NCBI GenBank assembly: GCA_944470555.2
Contig: OX104129.1
Location: forward strand, 47,897,998-47,961,997
Direction: 5' to 3'
DNA: 64,000 nucleotides
From: Heterobilharzia americana
Taxonomy: Eukaryota > Platyhelminthes > Trematoda > Strigeidida > Schistosomatidae
The position numbers and the translations under genes were made by a program. The notes under the pieces were generated by a model. The model searched no databases, was not told the origin of the DNA, and was given only the letters and a program-made list of their open reading frames with translations. Positions 55,853-64,000 of this stretch are shown in pieces. Position 1 is the stretch's first letter. Every line of letters starts with the position of its first letter.

Positions 55853-58800
55853 TTCTTCTATGCACCAAGTATTGATGGAAGCTGTACCACTGTAGTTAAG
55901 TCGGTTAGATACTGCTATATTTTCAAGCTACTGTTACGTATAAATAAAAAATAAGTAAAACATTTAGCATTTAAGCCACAATAAACTGGCTACTATCATT
56001 TACAACCTCAATTCTGATATTCAAAGTTAATTTCATGAACATTTTTTACTAACTGACGTAGATCTCATGAGTCGTTAGAGTTCATGCAAAGATTCAGTTC
56101 ATGAATGTTTCTGCATTGACACCTTAAGGAAAATATGTTGAAAAATGATCTTACTTTTTGCGTCATGAAGCTTTTTACACAAGTATCTTGAAAATTGGGG
56201 TCTTTTTCTGATAAAGGACTACCCTACCACCAATAAAACGGATCTGATTTTGTGTACTCAACTAGTAATCTTTGCTTCTATCCAAATGATATCAAGGGTT
56301 TAGGCCATGGAATCGCACCTTTTTGCCCTATTCATTTTATTGTTGTATCCTATTGTGAAGAGCACTGAATTCAAATTACACACTTTTCTGATAAGTTTTA
56401 TTTCACTTCGACTGTTTTTATAAAAGTAACCAGAATGTTTTTCCGACTCATCCTCCTAGCAAATATTATTCATATTGAGTACTAAAAGAGGGAATTATGA
56501 AGTGAACAGACGTGAACACAACACAGCCTACTTGCTTGCTAGCTCTCAAACCCCCTCACTTTATCAACAAAATATAAAAGCACGTGTTTCAGTATTCTAC
56601 ACAAATCGTTATTATATTTACCAGACACGACCTCAAGTTTATTTTCATAATATAATAATTAGAATCTATTGAATTACTAAATGAACAACTATTGTAACAA
56701 AAAATGAAAGAAATTGATTTTTTCCGCAAAGCTTTTCCAACGGTTTATATATATATATCCTATTAATTTATTTCACTACGATGATTTGACTAACAAAGTT
56801 TTAGGAGAACTGCCTTGTTACCATTATCAGAAAACATTTTACATATAACGGTATTATCTCTTGGTTTAATTATCAGCATAAAGGTGATTTATTATTTGGA
56901 AAGAAAAGATTGAGTAAACAGTCATTATTGTATTCAAGAAATCCAATATGACTGTTTTCGCATAGCTGTCATTGTTGTTGACACCGATCGGCTATGGAAA
57001 TATATTCTTTTATTTCAAATCTATTTGTCAGAGAAAGTAATAATTCTTATTCTAGCATAGAAACCCCTACATGTGTATAAGTTTAAAATTGAACAGAAAC
57101 ATTCTCGTGAAAGAAACAAAAACAAAATTTTATACGAGAATAAATCCATTAAGAATTTGAAAACTCGAAATATTTGGGGAAAATGATTGAGCTACTGAAA
57201 AAAGTAAAAGTAGTGTGAGTATCTACTCAAAAATATGAAAAGGCAAGTTTCAAGAGGTTCCAAATAAGTGGGTTTCTATAAGTAAATGTCATGTTGCTAC
57301 GAATGCAGCTGGTGTTGTTCTAATACAGATAAGTCTCTTGCCAGCGCGAAGTGAAAAATGCCTTATTCTTGAAGGGAAAACTGAAATAAACAACCTGAAT
57401 CTCAACAGTACACTGTAATATATGTACGCTTGTTCATACAACTCGATTAAGACAATCGTAGCTTAACAAAAAGATAAAACATCTACCGAAAATAAAATAT
57501 GCTAATTATTGTGTTTTTATAGCTGTGAAATTTAGTATTCAGACGATGATTTGAAACCGAAGTCAATATTGTTCAAGAAACATTGAGCTGATTGGGTTGA
57601 CTAAAAGATAAATGGAGTGAACATTTTGAAATCTTGAAGTTGACAAATTGGATAGATGAATAGAGGAAGAACAAGGAGTACATAGAAATGACTGAGATGA
57701 AGTCTTAGAAATATGTTTGAGGAAAAGGGAGTGGAGGGCGTGAGAAGGGAAATTAAGAAGGAAATGAAGTATACCGTAAGTTCACGATCACTAGTCAGGA
57801 TCAGTGTGTTGAAAAGTTGATTGGAAGTAGGTGGTCTATTTGAGCTCACCAACATTAAGAGGAACTGTAAGTGTAAAAAAAAACGAATTAATAATTAAGT
57901 ACGCTGAATGAAGCAGTTTTTATGAAACCATGGCAATAAAAAGTATCCTTTTTAGCATGAAACCATTATTACACTTAAGCTAAAGGGTTATTGTTATACT
58001 GGTAAGTAGGTTTCATTCAGCAGTTGCATGTCAATAGAATTTCAAGGTCAACCCTCGTCAACATGCTTGTTGACACAATAATTTTTAATGAAGATAGTCT
58101 GTATGTATATAAAGAGAGGTTCAACGTCTTTCAGGGGAATAAGTGAATCCTCATCTTGTGGATTTCCCTAGGTATAAATTCATTCACCACTTCTACATCA
58201 TTACTGTACTTGAAGTGAAGGAAGATTTCGAAGTTATACAGTTCAGAATTTCGATAATTGTATCTTATAGGAATTTAGTTACAATTCCAGAGGATACGAT
58301 GCAGTGCTAAGCAGAGTAGGATTAGATTATAGAAAAGCTACGGACGGGAAGAGAACTATGGGGCATAAGTGAACGAATGTAATATCTGTCATACCAGATG
58401 TGGTTCTAGAGAGGTTGTGTCATTGAAAGGTTAAAACGTTTATCATACTTGAACGGATATATCCAGTACTTATCATCCTCAAAATCTGGAGTATGTTTTA
58501 CTCCAAATATTCCATCTCCGCCTACTCGATTCCTTGTATTCCCTCTGAAGCATTCCTGTTTTTGTTGATTTGCTCTTTCCGTGCTAATGGAGGTCACTTT
58601 AAGTTGAGTCAGTCCACTTGTGAATTAAGTGCCACTTTTTTAATCTCTATCTGTTTGTTTATCTCGTCAACCAAGTGATACTGGTGAACCATTCAGAATT
58701 TATTACATAATCACTTTGACCAGGTTCCTCTCAACACTACAACATATTTACGACTTGCAACATATTATACAGGTCAAAACAACACCGGCGGTGTAATCAG

Positions 58801-59789
58801 TCCCCTTTAGTAACTAAAAATATATTACAGGAAGTTAATGAAAATTCACTTATTAGATAGTATCAAACAAACTACACAGCGACACTCAGTTTATTCTGCT
58901 TAGTGGCTAGATTATATTGCCTAAATCAATAGCAATACGATTAGCACTAAGGTGTAGGTGAATGTGACTTTAGTAGCTGTCCAATAACTAGTTTAGGTCT
59001 AAAAGACTACATATAGCGTATAATGTGCTACTTTGTAGTCGAATACCTTTTTTCTATTTGCCATCATACTTGCGGATAAACACAGTATGTCCCATTTTCC
59101 TACCTATATTGTATACTTGTTAAATCCACCCACCAGTGTGCACAAAAAACACACCAATACAAGCATATTTAGTACATTAGTAGGACTATTGAAACAGAAA
59201 AAAAATCTATAAATAACTGTTTTCAATTTTGGTCAACCCATAAGATGGGTTGGAACAAATGATACCAGAAAATGAAAAAGACAAAAAAGTATCTGAAACC
59301 TACCATCTGTAAATCTCCTGGCTATCAATTTTAGTACTTCATCAATAAATATGACTGGTGCTGAGATTTTAATCACCATAAACCATTCTTCCAGTGATAA
59401 TGGCGTAATTTGAAAAACTTTCTATAAATTACAATGATTATGGTGGAGAATAGTAAAGGGAGAAAAATATTTTGTAAGTATTAGTTTATAACTTTTTCAG
59501 TAGTATAATCAGTGGAATAATAAATTTTTTGACTGTTAATGTCCACACACCAACTCCGGATAGATACAGACATCTTGGCAGAACTTGCAACCTTCTTCCA
59601 CGGAATTATGTATTGAAGAAGTACCAGTACTACTGAAAAAAGTCCACTTGGTCAAGTGTTTTAATACTTATTAATCTGTCATTGATTCATTACAGCAGAC
59701 GGTTGTAAGAGTTCGTCATTACCACTTCTTTGTGTATAATCTTCTATCAGGCGGAACCACTATGAAGAGCTTTATATGCTGGTAAACAC
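55853..59789. other. No gene seen
   Basis: Longest featureless stretch. Open frames at 56475-56672, 57601-57855 (-) and 58493-58678 resemble nothing known. A purine-rich tract occupies about 57650-57760. Confidence 0.4.
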
Positions 59790-59880
59790 TTAGCAGAGTT
59801 GATCAGTAGGATTCAGTTAGTATTCAGGACTGGAAAACACTAAGTTGGTTACTCTTCAATGACAAGTCAGCACTCTCACG
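59790..59880 (+). repeat. SINE family D 5' module fragment
   Basis: TTGATCAGTAGGATTCAGTT, then AGTATTCAGGACTGGAAAAC, then TTGGTTACTCTTCAATGACA follows 53477-53545. Confidence 0.5.
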
Positions 59881-61060
59881 ATAGTTAACACAACACCCAG
59901 ATATATTGTAGGCGATACTGAGGTGAGAAATCAAGTGGTTTTTATAGATGCTAACGAGTACACTGCTTAAGTTTATGTTTTCTTCCCATTTACCTTTAAA
60001 GTCTTATTCACTAATTTATTTTTATTCAGTCACTTATTAAGGGCTGAGAGGTGAGAGCTCCCGACTACTATCTGAAGTTGATTTCCTAATCGTTCCACCT
60101 AACCGGTTTATTGATACAGTGCCATCCCTAACCTTGGACATGAGAAAGAGTGGAGCGCATGAGTCTTCATAAGTTGCGGATAACGTATTTTCATGCTGAT
60201 ATAAATTTTTTTAAACCATTCTATACTAAATATTTCACAGTTAGTTTCATAATTTACTTGGAGTAGGAATAAAAGATGACGAATAAATTAATCCCAAATG
60301 AAATCAAGTTCAGTTGTAGCCATCTCCTTTCCACTGAATAACAGCTCAGTCTCATTAGAATTCAAACATTCGGGGTATTAGTTGCGGCGATTAATCAATA
60401 GTGCTAGTGCTGGTGATAGTCACGAAGAAGCACAACGTTCTTGATCAATAACCATAAGTATTCTCATTGAGCTTTAAAGATATGACGGTAGTACATAATT
60501 CAATGGTTGTAAATTTATGCAAAAGTCAATAATCCCGCCTTTTGAAGAGTGTATCACCTCAGAAACAAACTTGTACCTGTTAGCTTGCGCTTACCAGCTA
60601 AAGAAGTATGAACAATGCTACTATTTCACTGTAATTAACATAAATTTTTACCAGTCATTGAGTTCACTGTAACTTTTCCCTTAACATATTACATATGGGA
60701 AAGTATGAAGTGATTCCTTTTGACAATAAAATGAATTAAAAATGCTTTACTTATATTGTTTTTATGGTTAACCGTTTTCTGAATGACAAAACTTACTTAG
60801 ATCTGCTGAGAATATCAGTCATACTGTCCGTAAAACATCTGGCTGCTAGACTGAATACTATCTATGCGCAGATACTTACATAAGGTGAAATAAAACTAGG
60901 ATCACCATCGGATTCCTAGCAACCGCTGCTTCACATCCTGCTTTGATACATATATTTTATCCTTCAACTTCATCCATCCTTTGTGTATTATACTTTCATA
61001 AAACTTGTTTTGTTTTTAATAGATCGCTTGTTTTACTAAATGCGATTCCTGAGCACAATT
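59881..61060. other. No gene seen
   Basis: AT-rich; nothing recognised. Confidence 0.4.
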
Positions 61061-61158
61061 GACTTTAAAGGTCACCTAAATAGCTACTGAGATGACCAAT
61101 CAAGTCCCCATATTTCGTCTGGTAAGATATTTCTTCCCACAATAAAGAAATGCAACTA
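61061..61158 (+). mobile_element. Palindromic MITE-like unit G6, truncated
   Basis: Left arm GACTTTAAAGGTCACCTAAA, then TGACCAATCAAGTCCCCATA. The right arm is cut off where the next unit begins. Confidence 0.65.
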
Positions 61159-61295
61159 GCTTTAAAGGTCTATCTAGTGGCGACTGAAATAGTCAATTTA
61201 ATTTGTTTATTTCAACTGGACAGGTAAATTTCGCCAAAATCAAGGAGTTTAATTGGCTTTTTCAGTTATTGTCAGTCTGACCTTCAAAGTGACTC
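61159..61295 (+). mobile_element. Palindromic MITE-like unit G7
   Basis: From CTTTAAAGGTCTATCTAGTG to GACCTTCAAAGTGACTCC, with the right arm AATTGGCTTTTTCAGTTATT. It abuts G6 directly, another tandem arrangement. Confidence 0.72.
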
Positions 61296-62404
<1,109 letters not shown>

Positions 62405-62525
62405 CAACTCGTCTGCTTAGGAGTCCTACACTAGGACGAAACATTTGTCCAGTGCTCTTAAGTTTTGAATGGATCCCCAACTCACGTCAGCTCGCGATGG
62501 ATACTACGTCGAAATTTAACCTCCA
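62405..62525 (+). mobile_element. Hammerhead SINE, subfamily 2, 5' truncated
   Basis: Begins within the ribozyme (62411-62454: TCTGCTTAGGAGTCCTACAC, then TAGGACGAAAC; CUGANGAG mutated to CTTAGGAG) and runs into the tail CCCCAACTCACGTCAGCTCG, then GATGGATACTACG. The promoter is absent. Confidence 0.65.
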
Positions 62526-62689
62526 ACAAGCCAAAATTCTTCAGCTTTATACCGATGAAGTGCAAACGTAATATATACCCAGCATTCAGTTTAAGATCGA
62601 TTCGTTCTAAGAAGTGTATGGAAAAAGGAACTACTGTATTTTCGTGATATTCTAAGTGGAAAAAGATATATGGATTAGTTCACTAAAGT

Positions 62690-63240
62690 AAACACCAACC
62701 GCGTTAGTCCTAAACTAGAAGTGAAGACAGTGGCGAAGAACCCTTTGTTTCTGCGCTTACAGTCCAAGGGAGGCGCTGAAAATGACATTCTCTCACAACA
62801 GCTAGATAAAGAAGTCAATAGAATGTTTTGTGCAGTTCGGCTTTGTATATCACTTAGTAGTCAGCCAATGCTCAATCCGAGAACAAAGGATAGCTTACCT
62901 AATCTTGCCTACTCATCTTGCATATATAAATTTAACTGTTCCTATGGAACTAGTTAACACCTGGCGTACGATCGGGTAGGTGCGTCTCCGGATACGAGAG
63001 CATTTACAAGCTTGGTTAGGAAACTGCGAAGTGAAAGTTCCGTTCCAGTTCACCTAGCATCGCACAGAACCAGATAAAAATTTCGATGCCATTCATTATA
63101 CTTCAAAAGCGATACCACAAGTAACTCATCAACGCCTGCCCAACAGCAGAGGCTGTCTCAATAAGACTGATCAAGCCTTAACTCTGTATTCGGAAAGAAC
63201 ATGTTCAAGGGTTACTTCTCCCTTGATGCTTGGTAAACTG
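62690..63240 (+). mobile_element. Penelope-like element relic, linker plus GIY-YIG
   Basis: The plus open frame 62721-62957 contains NPLFLRLQSKGGAENDILSQ, then QLDKEVNRMFCAVRL and SSCIYKFNCSYGTS, which is the linker and the start of GIY-YIG (family SxCIYxFxCSCGAxYIGRT). A stop interrupts it, after which RVGASPDTRAFTSLVR is a decayed continuation. The trace runs to about 63240 (VFGKNMFKGYFSLDAW). The fragment is homologous to the end of 7596-8455 and in poorer condition. Confidence 0.72.
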
Positions 63241-64000
63241 AAGGCCACTCTCGCCTTTTTATTCGTTATCTTTTTGTTCACCATTATATCATTCATTTGA
63301 ATATGTATCATCCTAATATTGTCAAATATAAGAAAAATCCACTTGCTTACAATTCCTAGTTCTCACTCCATTTTGAAAATGTATCGGTCTCTTACATAGC
63401 TTGATTTCATGCAGCACAAATGCATCTAATAAGTGTAGAACCTGGGGGGAATTTATTGAAAAGAATACTCTCCGTTCAGATAGTCACTTTTTAACTGAAA
63501 GATGATTAGACATTACACGGACATATTTCATAGCTGTTTATCAGAAAAGATATCAATGAATTTTATTTGAATAAAAGCAAACTGATGGCAAAAGGCCACA
63601 ATGAACAGATACATAGGTACATTCTTTTTCAAACTGTTTTTAATTAACTTTTGGTATAAGATAACATTTTTTGTTTCCTAGTCTTCCTTATATAAGCAGT
63701 TAAATTACAGTGAATATATGGTAAGTGTCAAAATCGACGAAAGGTTTTAAAAAAACTAACGATTGTCATGAATGAAAAATTCACTGATATTTAACATTTC
63801 CTTGCTTTCTTTCTTCCTAGTCTTATGCTCAATAGAATAGTAGATGCAGTGTTTGACTGAGAGAAGGATTTCACCGTTGTTACTTCGTAAAAAAGCAGCT
63901 GTAACACTGTTTCTTTCAGGTATTTTTTTCTCTTTCAACCATTGGATGTAAATTTACTGTCTAATAAAAATTGCGAAAGACAACTTGGTAATAAATCTAG
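63241..64000. other. No gene seen
   Basis: Probably PLE 3' flank followed by AT-rich sequence. The minus open frame 63756-63938 is unassigned. Confidence 0.4.

Noticed and set aside
57601..57855. Minus-strand hydrophobic ORF
   Set aside because: Arises from a purine-rich tract on the plus strand, with no family resemblance or splice context.

Overview
The window looks like repeat-rich nuclear DNA of a digenean flatworm, most probably a Schistosoma-type blood fluke. I infer this from base composition (AT-rich, short ORFs, no bacterial-style operons) and from the mobile-element set: many SINEs that combine a tRNA-like promoter with a hammerhead ribozyme (the schistosome Sm-alpha type), an RTE-clade LINE of the SR2/Perere type, CR1/jockey-like LINE remnants, and numerous Penelope-like elements (PLEs) with GIY-YIG endonuclease domains. 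No database could be searched, so species and family names are recognition calls. I found no convincing intact host gene, tRNA gene or rRNA gene. The window is best read as an intergenic block or the inside of a very long intron.

Layout. 0-10 kb: PLE fragments in both orientations (2.5-3.9, 7.6-8.5, 8.8-9.8 kb) and inverted tRNA-like SINEs (4.2-4.8 kb). 10-28 kb: hammerhead SINEs, a decayed CR1-like RT on the minus strand (11.7-13.0 kb), a second LINE with an (ATT)n tail (22.9-23.9 kb) interrupted by a short insertion, and a third LINE 3' end (24.9-25.2 kb). 28.6-30.3 kb: a second copy of the composite PLE block seen at 2.9-3.9 kb. 32.8-38.7 kb: the N-terminal part of a PLE (minus), a coding-like frame of unknown origin (35.0-35.5 kb) and a head-to-head PLE pair at 37.7-38.7 kb. 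39.8-43.1 kb: a nearly full-length but inactivated RTE LINE (minus). 43.5-44.8 kb: a PLE (minus). 45-55 kb: foldback structures, a long (TA)n tract, hammerhead SINEs and a tandem cluster of four palindromic MITE-like units (51.7-52.4 kb). 55-64 kb: mostly non-repetitive AT-rich DNA with scattered MITEs and one last PLE relic (62.7-63.2 kb).

Every protein-coding trace that I can name belongs to a retroelement, and all carry stops, frameshifts or altered catalytic residues, so none looks autonomous. The more interesting structures are non-coding: (1) at least 15 hammerhead SINE relics in two subfamilies, some with an intact ribozyme core; (2) a roughly 87-bp insertion unit with a 59-bp core bounded by CACTGTG/CACAGTG, found inside a LINE and at PLE edges; (3) a palindromic MITE-like family amplified in tandem; (4) repeated inverted pairings of PLE and SINE copies.
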